Source of the DNA: Xanthobacteraceae bacterium
GTDB taxonomy: Bacteria; Pseudomonadota; Alphaproteobacteria; Rhizobiales; Xanthobacteraceae
Length of the DNA: 64,000 bases
Reading direction: 5' to 3'
Assembly (NCBI GenBank): GCA_019750915.1
Contig: JAIENY010000014.1
Span: 62,001 to 126,000, forward strand
Position 1 is the stretch's first letter. Each line of letters starts with the position of its first letter. Positions 27,048 through 35,852 of this stretch are shown here, one piece after another. Under the pieces are notes generated by a model. It was not told where the DNA came from. It saw only the letters and a list, made by a program, of their open reading frames with translations, and searched no databases. The translations under genes and the position numbers were made by a program.

Positions 27048-27678
27048 GCCTTGACTCCCCCAGCCTGTGTCCGGGCCGCGCCATATAGCGGCCCACCAAT
27101 TCATCGATTTTTGCCTGCGTGGCCGCCTGGTCCAACGTACAACCGCCGTCGGCCCATTCGATCTTGCAGTCGGCGACTGCAATGTCCGGCTCGGCCAAAA
27201 TCACGAGCTTGCCTTCAAAGCCATTCCGACGCGCGAGTTGCTCGACATTTTCACGCACCCGGTCGTACAGGGCATCATTGACGCGGATCGCAATATGCGG
27301 CGTCGAGGTCAAATGACAGAAACAATCCGTCACCAGCGCCATAATCCCGGCCAGCGGCTCGGCAGCGACCAGTTCGCTGCAGAGCTTTCTTGCGACCGAC
27401 ACCGCAACGTCGACGGCCTCGGTTTCCATCCGATACTCGATGGCCCCGAAATTCGAGGCCAGCGAACGAATCGCGATACCGATTTCCTCAAGCGCCAGCA
27501 CTGAGCGCCGTTCACTCTCTACCTTCGCTTCGCGCTGCGCCGCATCGAATCCTGCGCGATAGGCCCTGGCCTCCGCCTCGGCGACCTGCTGAGCGATCTC
27601 GTGCCGCGAGGGTGCCCGCTCCGTGGTTTTTGGAGCGGCGAAGTCCATATCGAAAAGAAATTTTGCGGGCGCGCCCAT
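27040..27678 (-). CDS. fliH: Flagellar assembly protein FliH/FlbE-like
   Basis: 212 residues. An N-terminal segment (KFLFDMDFAAP) precedes an Ala/Glu-rich helical region with repeated small-residue spacing (EAEARAYRAGFDAAQREAK), then a C-terminal FliH domain with VAVSVARKLCSELV and IAIRVNDALYDRVRENVEQL. FliH binds and restrains the export ATPase FliI and docks to FliN; its place between fliG and fliN matches Caulobacter flbE/fliH. The ATG shares one base with the fliG stop (TGATG). Sequence similarity is low across this family, so position carries weight. Confidence 0.9.
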   Translation of the reverse strand: MGAPAKFLFDMDFAAPKTTERAPSRHEIAQQVAEAEARAYRAGFDAAQREAKVESERRSVLALEEIGIAIRSLASNFGAIEYRMETEAVDVAVSVARKLCSELVAAEPLAGIMALVTDCFCHLTSTPHIAIRVNDALYDRVRENVEQLARRNGFEGKLVILAEPDIAVADCKIEWADGGCTLDQAATQAKIDELVGRYMARPGHRLGESRHE

Positions 27679-28793
27679 CAATACACCAATTCGTCGTCGG
27701 CTCTGTTTTTCTGCAGCATGATCTCGCCCTTCGCCGCGAGATCCTTGGCAAGGTTGACCAGCAGTGCCTGTGCCTCATCGACATCGCGCAGACGGACCGG
27801 ACCGGCCGCGGCCATATCGTCCTGAAGCATCTTGGCGGCGCGGCTCGACATGTTGCCCATGAAGAACTCACGCACCTGATCGTTAGCGCCTTTCAGGGAT
27901 ACACCGAGCTTGTCCTTGTCGACTTGACGCATCAGCGTATGCGCCGAACCGGCATCGAGCTTGACCAGATCGTCGAAAGTGAACATCAGCGACTTGATGC
28001 GTTCAGCCGCTTCCCGGTTTTCCTCTTCGAGCGATGTCAGGAAGCGGGTTTCGGTCTGCCGGTCGAAGTTATTGAAAATTTCCGCCATCACCTCATGAGC
28101 GTCGCGACGCCGGGTGTGCGACAGGTTTGACATGAATTCGATACGGAGCGTCTGCTCCAGACGTTCGATCACTTCCTTCTGGACCGCTTCCATCTTCAGC
28201 ATGCGGTTGACGACGTCGAGCGCCATTTCCTCGGGAAGAATGGCAAGCACACGCGCAGCATGCTCCGACTTGAGCTTCGACAGAACGACAGCGATAGTCT
28301 GCGGATATTCGTTCTTCAGATAATTGGCGAGAACCTCCTCCTGCACGTTGGAGAGCTTCTCCCACATATTGCGCCCGGCGGGACCGCGGATTTCGTCCAT
28401 GATGCCGTTCACGCGATCCGACGGCAGATATTGCTGCAGCAAACGTTCGGTCGCGTCAAAATTTCCCATCAACGCGCCGGATGCCGACATCCGCGACACG
28501 AATTCGAGCATGAGATCCTCGACGACATTGGCTTCGACGGTGCCCAGCGTCGACATATGCATCGACAATTCGCGCACCTCGTCGTCATCGAGCAACGCCC
28601 ACACCTTGCTGCCGTATTGCTCGCCGAGAGCGAGCATCATGATCGCGGCGCGCTTGGGTCCCGTCAGAGGCGCCGATGGCGCCATTGCCGGCCGCTGTCC
28701 CTGACGGGCGGCAAGCGCCGCGACCACGCCCGCAATCTCCTCGGACTTCGGAGACATCGGCTGCGCGGATGTGAGTACGGGTGCTGGAGGCAT
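27678..28793 (-). CDS. fliG: Flagellar motor switch protein FliG
   Basis: 371 residues. After about 45 low-complexity residues, [42 protein letters not shown] begins FliG domain N; the middle domain has [41 protein letters not shown] with the EHPQ-like motif; the C-terminal torque domain has [31 protein letters not shown]. It joins the MS-ring to the C-ring and contacts MotA. The start lies 6 bases after the fliF stop with no clear ribosome site, so coupling is likely. An internal ATG 12 codons later is an alternative. Confidence 0.96.
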   Translation of the reverse strand: MPPAPVLTSAQPMSPKSEEIAGVVAALAARQGQRPAMAPSAPLTGPKRAAIMMLALGEQYGSKVWALLDDDEVRELSMHMSTLGTVEANVVEDLMLEFVSRMSASGALMGNFDATERLLQQYLPSDRVNGIMDEIRGPAGRNMWEKLSNVQEEVLANYLKNEYPQTIAVVLSKLKSEHAARVLAILPEEMALDVVNRMLKMEAVQKEVIERLEQTLRIEFMSNLSHTRRRDAHEVMAEIFNNFDRQTETRFLTSLEEENREAAERIKSLMFTFDDLVKLDAGSAHTLMRQVDKDKLGVSLKGANDQVREFFMGNMSSRAAKMLQDDMAAAGPVRLRDVDEAQALLVNLAKDLAAKGEIMLQKNRADDELVY

Positions 28794-28799
28794 GATTGG

Positions 28800-30413
28800 T
28801 TACGCCGGTTGTTCGGTAAGCCATTGACGAATAATCGAAACGGTCTCGTTCGGATTGTGATCTGCCAGTTCACCGACCCGCTGCACGGACTGCGCGTGCA
28901 CTTGGCCTTGCACCTGCGCCACATCGATCATCGATGCGGTCGCGGCTGTATGGACCGGACCAGACACCTGGGCGATGTCAGGCGCAGCGACCATCGGCGC
29001 CGTGGCCATCGACTTCATGAAATCGTCCTCGGCAAGGACCCGCTTGACCAGCGGCCGCACCACCATGAACAGAACGACGAGGCCAAGCACGGACATCACA
29101 CCGAGCTGGATGAAGTACATCACGTCGTCCTTGGTAAACTGGAACATGCCGAGCATACCGGCCGGTTCGGGCAGAGGGATCGTGGCAGGCGCGTCCGCGA
29201 ATTGAAGATTGACCACTTCAACCTGATCGCCGCGCTTCTGATCGAAGCCAATCGCTGAGCGGACAAGCGTGCTGATTCGGTCCAGCTCTTCCTGACTGCG
29301 GGGCGCGTAAACCATGTCGCCCTTGTCGTTCTTGGTATATCGGCCGTCGACCAGCACCGCGACCGAAATGCGCTGAACGCGGCCGGCCTCCGTAACTTCG
29401 GTCTTGGTTGTTCGCGAGATCTCGTAATTATTGATCTCTTCGCTTTTCTTGCTCTCGTCCTTGGACGCGTTCGCCGGGTTCTGCTGCTGGCTGCCCGGTA
29501 GCTCATTGTTTACGGTCACCTGACCGTTGTTGTTGGCGTTGGAGGAATTTTCCTCGCGTGTCTGGCTCGAGCGCAGGACGCGCCCCTCAGGATCGAATTT
29601 GTCGGATGTTTCGGTCACCTTGTTATAATCGAAATCCGCAGAGAGCTGGACGCGGGCGCGGCCACTGCCGACCACCGACGAGATGATGTTCTCCACCTGG
29701 CCGCGAAGCCGGTTCTCATAGGCAATCCGGCGCTCATCGCCGCTGACGTCATCCATGCCGCCTGCCTGAGACGATCCGTCGGCGAGCAAACGTCCGTTTT
29801 CGTCGACGATCGATACCCGCTGGGGCTTCAGACCGCTGACCGAGGATGCGACCAGATGGCGGATCGCCCGCACTTGCTGCTGCTCAAGCGAGCCACGCAC
29901 CCGCAGCACAATGGCCGCGGACGGTTCGGGCGCTTCGCGGGAAAACAGCGGACGCTCGGGAAGCACCAGATGGACGCGCACGGCATCGATACGGTCAATT
30001 GACTTGATCGTGCGGGCCAGCTCGCCTTCCAGGGCGCGCAGATGATTGACGTTCTGCACAAAACTCGTGGAGCCGAGTGTGTCGGACTTATCGAATATCT
30101 CGTAACCGACCCCGCCGCCCTTCGGTAGACCGCCCTCGGCAAGTTTCACGCGCAGGCGGGTCACCCTGTCCTTCGGCACCAGGATCAGGGCGCCGTCGTT
30201 CTTCAATTCATAGGGGATGCTTTGCCGCTCGAGCTCCTTCACGATGCCGGAGGCATCCTCGGAGGCCAGATCCGAATAAAGAGTCACCATCTGCGGAGAC
30301 GTCACCCGCATGATGACGAACGCAAAAAAGCCGACCAGCGTGAGGGCGACAGCGATCATCGCCGCAAGCCGACCCGCACCCAGACCACGAAGGAATGACA
30401 ACAGCCCCTGCAA
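28800..30413 (-). CDS. fliF: Flagellar MS-ring protein FliF (TTG start)
   Basis: 537 residues. It has two membrane helices: IAVALTLVGFFAFVIM near residues 20-36, and VMYFIQLGVMSVLGLVVLFMVV near 435-457. Between them are the YscJ/FliF domain (VTLYSDLASEDASGIVKELERQSIPY, YEIFDKSDTLGSTSFVQNVNHLRALEGELARTI) and the FliF C-domain with a Asn/Gln/Ser-rich loop. The C-terminal tail (ISIIRQWL-like) binds FliG. The only sensible start is TTG at 30413, with GGTGAG just upstream; the next ATG lies inside the first helix. It heads the operon fliF-fliG-fliH-fliN-flbD. Confidence 0.95.
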   Translation of the reverse strand: MQGLLSFLRGLGAGRLAAMIAVALTLVGFFAFVIMRVTSPQMVTLYSDLASEDASGIVKELERQSIPYELKNDGALILVPKDRVTRLRVKLAEGGLPKGGGVGYEIFDKSDTLGSTSFVQNVNHLRALEGELARTIKSIDRIDAVRVHLVLPERPLFSREAPEPSAAIVLRVRGSLEQQQVRAIRHLVASSVSGLKPQRVSIVDENGRLLADGSSQAGGMDDVSGDERRIAYENRLRGQVENIISSVVGSGRARVQLSADFDYNKVTETSDKFDPEGRVLRSSQTREENSSNANNNGQVTVNNELPGSQQQNPANASKDESKKSEEINNYEISRTTKTEVTEAGRVQRISVAVLVDGRYTKNDKGDMVYAPRSQEELDRISTLVRSAIGFDQKRGDQVEVVNLQFADAPATIPLPEPAGMLGMFQFTKDDVMYFIQLGVMSVLGLVVLFMVVRPLVKRVLAEDDFMKSMATAPMVAAPDIAQVSGPVHTAATASMIDVAQVQGQVHAQSVQRVGELADHNPNETVSIIRQWLTEQPA

Positions 30414-30475
30414 GACTCACCCCAAGGATTCGGCTCGAAAGCGCCGACTGGGCAGAATTTGCCTAGGGATGGTTT

Positions 30476-30500
30476 CTATATGGTTAACGCCGGTTAACGG
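30476..30500 (-). promoter_or_regulatory. CtrA box in the fliF promoter
   Basis: The minus strand reads GTTAACCGGCGTTAACCAT: two TTAAC repeats 10 bases apart, the second being a perfect TTAACCAT CtrA half-site. It lies 65-85 bases upstream of the fliF TTG. Spacing is N6 between TTAA cores rather than the common N7. Confidence 0.7.
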
Positions 30501-30523
30501 CGGTGCCCAAATTGGGACATACC

Positions 30524-30556
30524 GAAAATCGGCTTCACTTGATGAAGCCGATTTTC
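30524..30556 (-). terminator. Intrinsic terminator between sciP and fliF
   Basis: A perfect 14-bp inverted repeat (GAAAATCGGCTTCA and its complement) closes a 5-base loop 25 bases beyond the sciP stop. On the minus strand the 3' arm ends CCGATTTTC, giving a U-rich tail, so sciP and fliF are probably separate units. Confidence 0.75.
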
Positions 30557-30581
30557 ATAAAATTTGGAGCTTCCGGGGTAA

Positions 30582-30857
30582 TTACTGTCGGTACTGCTGG
30601 ATGCGGGTGGTGCGAAGACCCGCCAGACCGTGCTGATCGATGGAAAACTGCCAGGAGAGGAATTCATCAACCGTCAACGTATAGCGGCTGCAGGCCTCTT
30701 CGAGAGACAGAAGGCCACCGCGAACAGCGGCAACAACTTCGGCTTTACGGCGGATGACCCACCGTTTTGTACCGGGCGCAGGAAGGTCCGCAATCGTCAA
30801 CGGGCTACCATCGGGCCCGATGACATACTTCACCCTCGGGCGGTGGGGTTCTGTCAT
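30582..30857 (-). CDS. sciP: SciP-type inhibitor of CtrA (DUF1153)
   Basis: 91 residues: KYVIGPDGSPLTIADLPAPG, TKRWVIRRKAEVVAAVRGGL and LSLEEACSRYTLTVDEFLSWQ make up the complete, highly conserved DUF1153 helix-turn-helix protein. In Caulobacter, SciP binds CtrA on promoters and blocks its activation of genes, including flagellar ones, and its gene lies just before fliF; the same synteny is kept here. ATG 30857 is followed by the conserved MTEPHRPRVKYVIGP start. A CtrA-like element lies 54 bases upstream. Confidence 0.95.
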   Translation of the reverse strand: MTEPHRPRVKYVIGPDGSPLTIADLPAPGTKRWVIRRKAEVVAAVRGGLLSLEEACSRYTLTVDEFLSWQFSIDQHGLAGLRTTRIQQYRQ

Positions 30858-30910
30858 GGCGTACTCACAAACTCACACTGAACTCGTAAGGTGACCCTAC
30901 CCCGGGGCGC

Positions 30911-30925
30911 TTAAAATTTAGCTAA
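30911..30925 (-). promoter_or_regulatory. Candidate CtrA box upstream of sciP
   Basis: The minus strand reads TTAG-N7-TTAA, one mismatch from TTAA-N7-TTAA, starting 54 bases before the sciP start codon. CtrA activation of sciP is known in Caulobacter. The site is short and AT-rich, so a chance match is possible. Confidence 0.45.
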
Positions 30926-31020
30926 GCACAAGTCTTCAATACGATTCTCCTTGAAAACGCCTGTTTTGACCCGGCTGCCGAGCACTGGGCGCGCCCGGTC
31001 TCACCGGTCAATTCCCGCAA

Positions 31021-31722
31021 TTATGACGACTTGGCCACGATGCGCTTGATCTGGTCGGTGGTGTAGGTCTTTCCGCCGATCGACAGCAGCGGCGGATTGG
31101 CCGTGAGGTCTACCGAATCGACCGTGCCTTGTACTTCGGTCGAGATCGAAACCGGATTACCATTATTATCCTTGGCTGAGACACTCAGCTGATAATCTCC
31201 GACTGGCCATTGCGTGCCGTCGCTGCCCTTGCCGTCCCACACAAAACTCGCGCTACCCGACGTGATGTTGAAATTGCCGCTGTAAGCCGTTTGCCCGGTC
31301 TTGTCGGTGATCGTGATCACCGCATTGGTGTCCGAGGGTGCGGTCAAATTCCATGTCGCATGACCGTCGAAATGCGCGGTGCTTCCGTCAACGGCAACGT
31401 CCTGGCCAACGAACGCCAGCGCCTCGGTCGATTGCGAGCTCTTCTCAAGATTGAGAAGCGAGGTGAGCGAATCGTTGGTCTTCAGCTGCTGCTCGACTTG
31501 GGCAAACTGGACCAGCTGCTGCGTGAATTGGTTGGTATCCAGCGGGTCGAGCGGGTTCTGGTTCTGAAGCTGCGTGGTGAGCAGCGTCAGAAAGGTCTGG
31601 AAGTTATCGGCAATGCCGGACGCCGGATTGCTCGATGAGCTCGAACTGCTGCTGGAGCTTGAACCCGAATTCGTCGCCGGCGCCGAGACCGGAGGCGTGG
31701 TTGTAGTCGCATCAACTGCCAT
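31021..31722 (-). CDS. flgD: Flagellar hook assembly scaffold FlgD
   Basis: 233 residues. The N-terminal cap-signal region has the FlgD hallmark DNFQTFLTLLTTQLQNQNPLDPLDTNQFTQQLVQFAQVEQQLKTN. The C-terminal half is the FlgD Ig-like/tudor hybrid (ATWNLTAPSDTNAVITITDKTGQTAYSG, FVWDGKGSDGTQWPVGDYQLSVSAKD). A tract of 11 consecutive serines near residues 20-31 links the extreme N-terminus to the domain. FlgD caps the growing hook. ATG 31722 has AAGGGGG upstream and begins 13 bases after the fliK stop, so both share the sigma-54 promoter. Confidence 0.94.
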   Translation of the reverse strand: MAVDATTTTPPVSAPATNSGSSSSSSSSSSSNPASGIADNFQTFLTLLTTQLQNQNPLDPLDTNQFTQQLVQFAQVEQQLKTNDSLTSLLNLEKSSQSTEALAFVGQDVAVDGSTAHFDGHATWNLTAPSDTNAVITITDKTGQTAYSGNFNITSGSASFVWDGKGSDGTQWPVGDYQLSVSAKDNNGNPVSISTEVQGTVDSVDLTANPPLLSIGGKTYTTDQIKRIVAKSS

Positions 31723-31735
31723 ACATCCATCCCCC

Positions 31736-33265
31736 TTAGATGCTGATATCGACGCCGGAGCTCGAGCCGCGCAACCGGCTGTAGCTTCCGCCGGCAACGC
31801 GAGCGACCGGTACGTCTTCCGAAATGATCAATCGGTGCGAATTCTGTTGTTGGCCGCCGCCGTCGTTGCGGTTTTGTGAGGACTGATCGCGCAGGCTGAA
31901 CTGCAACCCGCTATCGCCAGTCTTCAGTCCGGCATTTTCGAGTGCCTGCTGAAGCCTCGGCGCGTCGTTGCGAAGCAGGTCCAGCGTCGCGGGATGCTCG
32001 ACCGTCAGGTGCGAGGTCACTTGCCCATGCTTGTCAACGTCAAGCTTGACATCGATCCGGCCAAGCTCGGCCGGGTCGAGCCTGATCTGAAAACTGGTGT
32101 TGCCAATCGAGGCCTTCGCCGCGATGTCGGCCGCGATGCCGTTCAGCGGGACCTGCGCGCTCAAGGCCTGAGCTGAAGCTGCAGGACCGGCGTTGATGAC
32201 GGTGAAATTGCTGGCTTGCGGCTGTTGAACCTGCTGAGGCGATTGCAGATTGAGAATCGACTGAAAATTGGCATCCGGCTGGAGTGTTTGCGAACCTGCA
32301 CCGCCGTGATCGCGCTGGGCATCGGCAAGCTGCACCGCATCGGTTTTGATCGCGGCTGTCTTGCCGGATTTTGCGGTGGTGTCATTGTCATCCGCTGTCG
32401 TGGTCTTGGCGGTCGCTTCGCCGTTGACCTCGGCATCCTGTGCCGGAGCCTGAGTCTGACCGCTTGATGGCGTGGCGTCGGCGAGCTTGGTGGCGGTCTG
32501 CGCGTTGACGGGAGGTGCCCCGACGGCCGCTACCGCTTTCGCATTCTCAGTCTGGCCGTCTTGATTCGGTGCCTGTGCCGCGACCAGCGCCGTGATTACC
32601 GGAACAGCCGTGATGGCGGCTGGAACGGATGTAGCGGCAATCGCGACCTGTCCGCTGGGATCTGCCGGCTGACCTTGTGTATCCTGCCCACTCGCCACTG
32701 CGGCCGCGTCGCTCGCTGTGGTATCGCCGGCAACAGCCGGGGTAGTTGCGGCCGTCGGATTGTCAGCCGTTGCGTCTGCAGTATCCGTCGGCGTCCGGGC
32801 GGCGTCAGTTGCGGGCGCCGGGGTTTGTGCTGGAGTTGGATTGGCGCTGGCGGCATCGGAATTGGCTGCCGTGTTTTGCGAGTCCGAGTCGTCGCGACGT
32901 TTGTCGTCCTTGTCTGAATCCGAGCGGCTTCGGGTCCGGCTCGGCCTGTCGGCAGCACCGGACTGGGTCGGTGGGGTAGAGGATTTGTCCGTCGGCCGCT
33001 GCTGCGACGAGGAACGCTCATTGCGAGATGATGCCTGCGGTTTGGTTTCCTGGGACGCGTCGGCGTCGTTCTGGCTCGCGCTACGGCTGCGCTGGGCTGA
33101 TCGCGAACGGTCATAGGACTGCGCAGCGTCGGCAGTTGCCGCGCTGGCGTTGCTGTCGACCAGGTCCCGAAAACCACTGGAATCGCTCTTCTGATCATTC
33201 CGCGCTGGCGCACGAACATTCGGAACGGGGGAACTGGGGACTGGATCGATCAAAACCTGGGACAC
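31736..33265 (-). CDS. fliK: Flagellar hook-length control protein FliK
   Basis: 509 residues. Most of the protein (about 1-370) is low complexity, rich in Ala, Ser, Thr, Gln, Asp and Pro, as expected of the FliK molecular ruler. The C-terminal Flg_hook domain is clear: FQIRLDPAELGRIDVKLDVDKHGQVTSHLTVEHPATLDLLRNDAPRLQQALENAGL. It measures hook length and switches export specificity. The start codon is GTG. Its upstream sequence holds a near-consensus sigma-54 promoter, making fliK-flgD a late operon under FlbD. Confidence 0.92.
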   Translation of the reverse strand: MSQVLIDPVPSSPVPNVRAPARNDQKSDSSGFRDLVDSNASAATADAAQSYDRSRSAQRSRSASQNDADASQETKPQASSRNERSSSQQRPTDKSSTPPTQSGAADRPSRTRSRSDSDKDDKRRDDSDSQNTAANSDAASANPTPAQTPAPATDAARTPTDTADATADNPTAATTPAVAGDTTASDAAAVASGQDTQGQPADPSGQVAIAATSVPAAITAVPVITALVAAQAPNQDGQTENAKAVAAVGAPPVNAQTATKLADATPSSGQTQAPAQDAEVNGEATAKTTTADDNDTTAKSGKTAAIKTDAVQLADAQRDHGGAGSQTLQPDANFQSILNLQSPQQVQQPQASNFTVINAGPAASAQALSAQVPLNGIAADIAAKASIGNTSFQIRLDPAELGRIDVKLDVDKHGQVTSHLTVEHPATLDLLRNDAPRLQQALENAGLKTGDSGLQFSLRDQSSQNRNDGGGQQQNSHRLIISEDVPVARVAGGSYSRLRGSSSGVDISI

Positions 33266-33300
33266 GGACTGGCTCTCGCAATAGGTACCAACTCCGTCTC

Positions 33301-33316
33301 AGCAAGGACCGGGCCA
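33301..33316 (-). promoter_or_regulatory. Sigma-54 promoter of the fliK-flgD operon
   Basis: The minus strand reads TGGCCCGGTCCTTGCT; against TGGCAC-N5-TTGC[AT] it has one mismatch and exact GG-N10-GC spacing. Predicted transcription start is near 33290, about 25 bases before the GTG of fliK. Confidence 0.8.
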
Positions 33317-33397
33317 CGCGAAATGGAAAAAAATGCAAGCAAAAACAACATTTTATATAAATTGAATAACGCGCCAACCGATGTCATTTCTGCCCGG

Positions 33398-33412
33398 CGG
33401 CAAGTTTTGCCG
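33398..33412. promoter_or_regulatory. Palindrome in enhancer position upstream of the fliK promoter
   Basis: CGGCAA-GTT-TTGCCG is a perfect 6-bp inverted repeat about 110-120 bases upstream of the predicted sigma-54 start. It could be the FlbD-binding (ftr-like) enhancer; that is inference from position and symmetry. Confidence 0.4.
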
Positions 33413-33514
33413 AATAACCGGCCGGTTTGATTGCTTCAGCTCAGGCCGGACTATAAATAAAGGCTAACGGAAATAACGAAGATACGGCTTCCACCGTCTC
33501 TTCTGGACGGTCAG

Positions 33515-34702
33515 ATGCTCAACAGTTTGGACCTAGAAGGATCGCCCGCGTCGACGCGCGTCGTTGTCGCCATGTCGGGCGGCGTCGATTCATCGACTAC
33601 CGCCGCCTTGCTCAGGGCGGAGGGGTACGATGTCGTGGGCATCACGCTACAACTCTACGACCACGGCGCTGCGACCCACCGCAAGGGCGCCTGTTGCGCC
33701 GGACGCGACATTCATGACGCGCGCGACGTCGCCGAGCGCATCGGCATTCCTCATTACGTGCTGGATTACGAGAATCGCTTCCGCGAGTCGGTGATCGACC
33801 GTTTTGCCGACAGCTATGCCCGTGGCGAAACGCCCGTTCCGTGCATCGAATGCAACCGCTCGGTCAAATTCCACGATCTGCTCGCGACCGCGCGCGAACT
33901 CGGCGCGAAGGCACTGGTGACGGGTCATTATGTCGCCTCCCGCCGGCTGGCTAACGGCCATCGATCGCTTGTCACCGCCGCTGATACCGATCGCGACCAG
34001 AGCTACTTCCTGTTCTCGACCACTCAAGAGCAACTCGACTTCCTGCGTTTCCCGCTTGGCGATATGACCAAGGCGCAAACGCGCGAGCTGGCACGGCGCT
34101 TCGAACTGCCGGTGGCCGACAAGCACGACAGCCAGGACATCTGTTTTGTGCCGACCGGCCGCTACACCGAACTGATCGAACGCATGCGGCCCGATGCGCT
34201 CAAGCCCGGCGAGATTGTCGATCTCCAAGGTCATGTTATCGGCAAGCATGAAGGCGTCATCAATTTCACGGTCGGGCAGCGCCGCGGGATCGGCATCACC
34301 GGGCCGGAGCCGCTTTACGTCGTTGGCCTCGATGCCGCCACGCAGCGCATCGTTGTCGGACCGCGGCAGGCGCTTTTGAAAACCAGGATTGCGCTGCGCG
34401 ACATCAACTGGATCGGCGACGGCGCGCTGAAAGATGCTGCAGCCGACGGCCGGCGGATTTTCGTCAAGGTTCGCTCGACGCGCGCACCGCAGCCCGCGTG
34501 GCTGCGGACGACCAAGGACGGCTTCGAGGTCGAGCTTGTTGCGGGCGAGGAAGGCGTGTCGCCGGGACAGGCCTGTGTTTTCTACGATGACGAGGTGGGG
34601 CAAGCCCGCGTACTCGGGGGTGGATTCATCACCAACGCATCGAACAACAGCGATCGCCCGCTCGCGCCTCAGGCGTTTGCGCAATCCGCAGTCGTAGGCT
34701 GA
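33515..34702 (+). CDS. mnmA: tRNA-specific 2-thiouridylase MnmA
   Basis: 395 residues. It installs the 2-thio group on U34 of tRNA Lys, Glu and Gln. The PP-loop SGGVDSS is at residues 21-27; CIECN supplies Cys113 and DSQDICFV supplies Cys209, the two catalytic cysteines; [19 protein letters not shown] and [16 protein letters not shown] mark the central and C-terminal barrels. The C-terminal tail after GGGFI is slightly extended. It is transcribed divergently from fliK and followed 9 bases later by pmtA, a likely two-gene operon. Confidence 0.96.
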   Translation: MLNSLDLEGSPASTRVVVAMSGGVDSSTTAALLRAEGYDVVGITLQLYDHGAATHRKGACCAGRDIHDARDVAERIGIPHYVLDYENRFRESVIDRFADSYARGETPVPCIECNRSVKFHDLLATARELGAKALVTGHYVASRRLANGHRSLVTAADTDRDQSYFLFSTTQEQLDFLRFPLGDMTKAQTRELARRFELPVADKHDSQDICFVPTGRYTELIERMRPDALKPGEIVDLQGHVIGKHEGVINFTVGQRRGIGITGPEPLYVVGLDAATQRIVVGPRQALLKTRIALRDINWIGDGALKDAAADGRRIFVKVRSTRAPQPAWLRTTKDGFEVELVAGEEGVSPGQACVFYDDEVGQARVLGGGFITNASNNSDRPLAPQAFAQSAVVG

Positions 34703-34711
34703 TCGAACGAC

Positions 34712-35350
34712 ATGGGCACCGACATCAGCCGTACCGGTGTCGCGAAGGCCTATGCGGCTTGGGCACCGATCTACGATTTCGTGTTCGGCAAGGTATTCGA
34801 TCCCGGACGTCAGTCGACGATCGAAATCGCCAATGCGATCGGCGGACGTATTCTCGATGTCGGTGTCGGCACCGGTCTGTCGCTTGTCGATTATGCGCCG
34901 ACAACGCGGCTGTGCGGCGTGGACATTTCCGAACCGATGCTGCGCAAGGCTCAGGAGCGCGTCCGCACGCTGAACCTGTGCAATGTCGAAACCCTGTGCG
35001 TGATGGATGCGAAACATCTGGCTTTTCCGGATGGAACATTCGATGTCGTCGTGGCGCAGTATGTGATCACTGCGGTGCCGGACCCCGAAGCGACGCTCGA
35101 CGACTTTGTTCGTGTGCTCAAGCCCGGCGGCGAACTCATCCTCGTCAACCACATCGGTGCCGAAAGCGGTCCGCGCAAAATATTCGAGCTTGCCTTCGCC
35201 CCGCTCGCCCGCCGCCTTGGCTGGCGGCCTGAGTTTCCATGGGGCCGATTGGTGAGCTGGGCCCAGCGCCATGGCGGCGTGAGCCTGCTCGAACGGCGAC
35301 CGATGCCCCCGATGGGCCACTTTTCGCTGATCCGTTATCGGAAGATGTGA
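34712..35350 (+). CDS. pmtA: SAM-dependent methyltransferase, PmtA-like phosphatidylethanolamine N-methyltransferase
   Basis: 212-residue class I methyltransferase. YAAWAPIYDFVFGKVFDPGR is the UbiE/PmtA-like opening; GGRILDVGVGTGLSLVDY is SAM motif I, VDISEPMLRKAQERV motif II, FDVVVAQYVITAVPDPEATL motif III. The small size and the segment AAYDFVFGxxFxxGR-like start match the soluble, membrane-associated PmtA of rhizobia and Rhodobacter, which makes phosphatidylcholine from PE. The general methyltransferase call is firm; the PmtA assignment is by resemblance. It is tightly coupled to mnmA. Confidence 0.85.
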   Translation: MGTDISRTGVAKAYAAWAPIYDFVFGKVFDPGRQSTIEIANAIGGRILDVGVGTGLSLVDYAPTTRLCGVDISEPMLRKAQERVRTLNLCNVETLCVMDAKHLAFPDGTFDVVVAQYVITAVPDPEATLDDFVRVLKPGGELILVNHIGAESGPRKIFELAFAPLARRLGWRPEFPWGRLVSWAQRHGGVSLLERRPMPPMGHFSLIRYRKM

Positions 35351-35393
35351 TCGACCTTAGGGAACGTGAGCACACGCCCGTGGTTTGGTCCGC

Positions 35394-35756
35394 ATGAAAG
35401 TTGTCGCGATCATTGTTGGTTGTTGCATGACGGCGCTGCTTCCGGCCGTAGCCGTTGCACAGGCTCCGCCCGCCCCGGCCACGCCCCCCGCACAGACAGC
35501 GCCGCCCAATCCGGACCGAAGCGCGAACTGTATGCCAACCCGCCCCTCCCCGAACCATGACGGCGTTAAACCCGGCACGACATCGGGCCAGAGTTCCGAG
35601 CCGCTGGGCGACCAACTGGCCAAATCCGATGGCGTGTTGTGTCCGCCGGCTGGCGTTGACCCGGATATGCATGCCCCAACGCCGAATTCTGGAAATATGC
35701 CCGTTATCCCACCACCTGGAAGCCCCGGCGGGGACCAGAGTATTCGGCCGAAATAA
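35394..35756 (+). CDS. Small exported proline-rich protein of unknown function
   Basis: 120 residues. MKVVAIIVGCCMTALLPAVAVAQA is a signal peptide cleaved near residue 24. The mature part is Pro/Gly-rich with two cysteines (ANCMPTRPSPNHDG and GVLCPPAGVDPDMHAPTP), which could form one disulfide, and ends GNMPVIPPPGSPGGDQSIRPK. I recognise no domain. It starts 43 bases after pmtA on the same strand. ATG 35394 was preferred over an upstream TTG. Similar short proteins seem common in Bradyrhizobium relatives, which is memory-based and uncertain. Confidence 0.7.
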   Translation: MKVVAIIVGCCMTALLPAVAVAQAPPAPATPPAQTAPPNPDRSANCMPTRPSPNHDGVKPGTTSGQSSEPLGDQLAKSDGVLCPPAGVDPDMHAPTPNSGNMPVIPPPGSPGGDQSIRPK

Positions 35757-35852
35757 ACCCTCAAGACTTGCAGGGTTGCTTGACAGTCATTTGGTTGACT
35801 TCTTATATGCCGCCGTCCGACGCGACTGCGCCCTTGGCGCAAGACGGATATT

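Noticed and set aside
30440-30480. Possible sigma-54 promoter upstream of fliF (AGGC...TGCC)
   Set aside because: Spacing between GG and GC is 8, not 10, and the TGGC/TTGC cores are incomplete; the CtrA box explains the region better.
31625-31665. Short repeat tract (GCT/GCA-rich) in flgD as a mobile or CRISPR-like repeat
   Set aside because: It encodes the in-frame polyserine linker of FlgD; no spacers or larger repeat unit.
33647-35320. 557-codon minus-strand open frame opposite mnmA and pmtA
   Set aside because: It covers two well-supported genes in reverse and has no recognisable motif.
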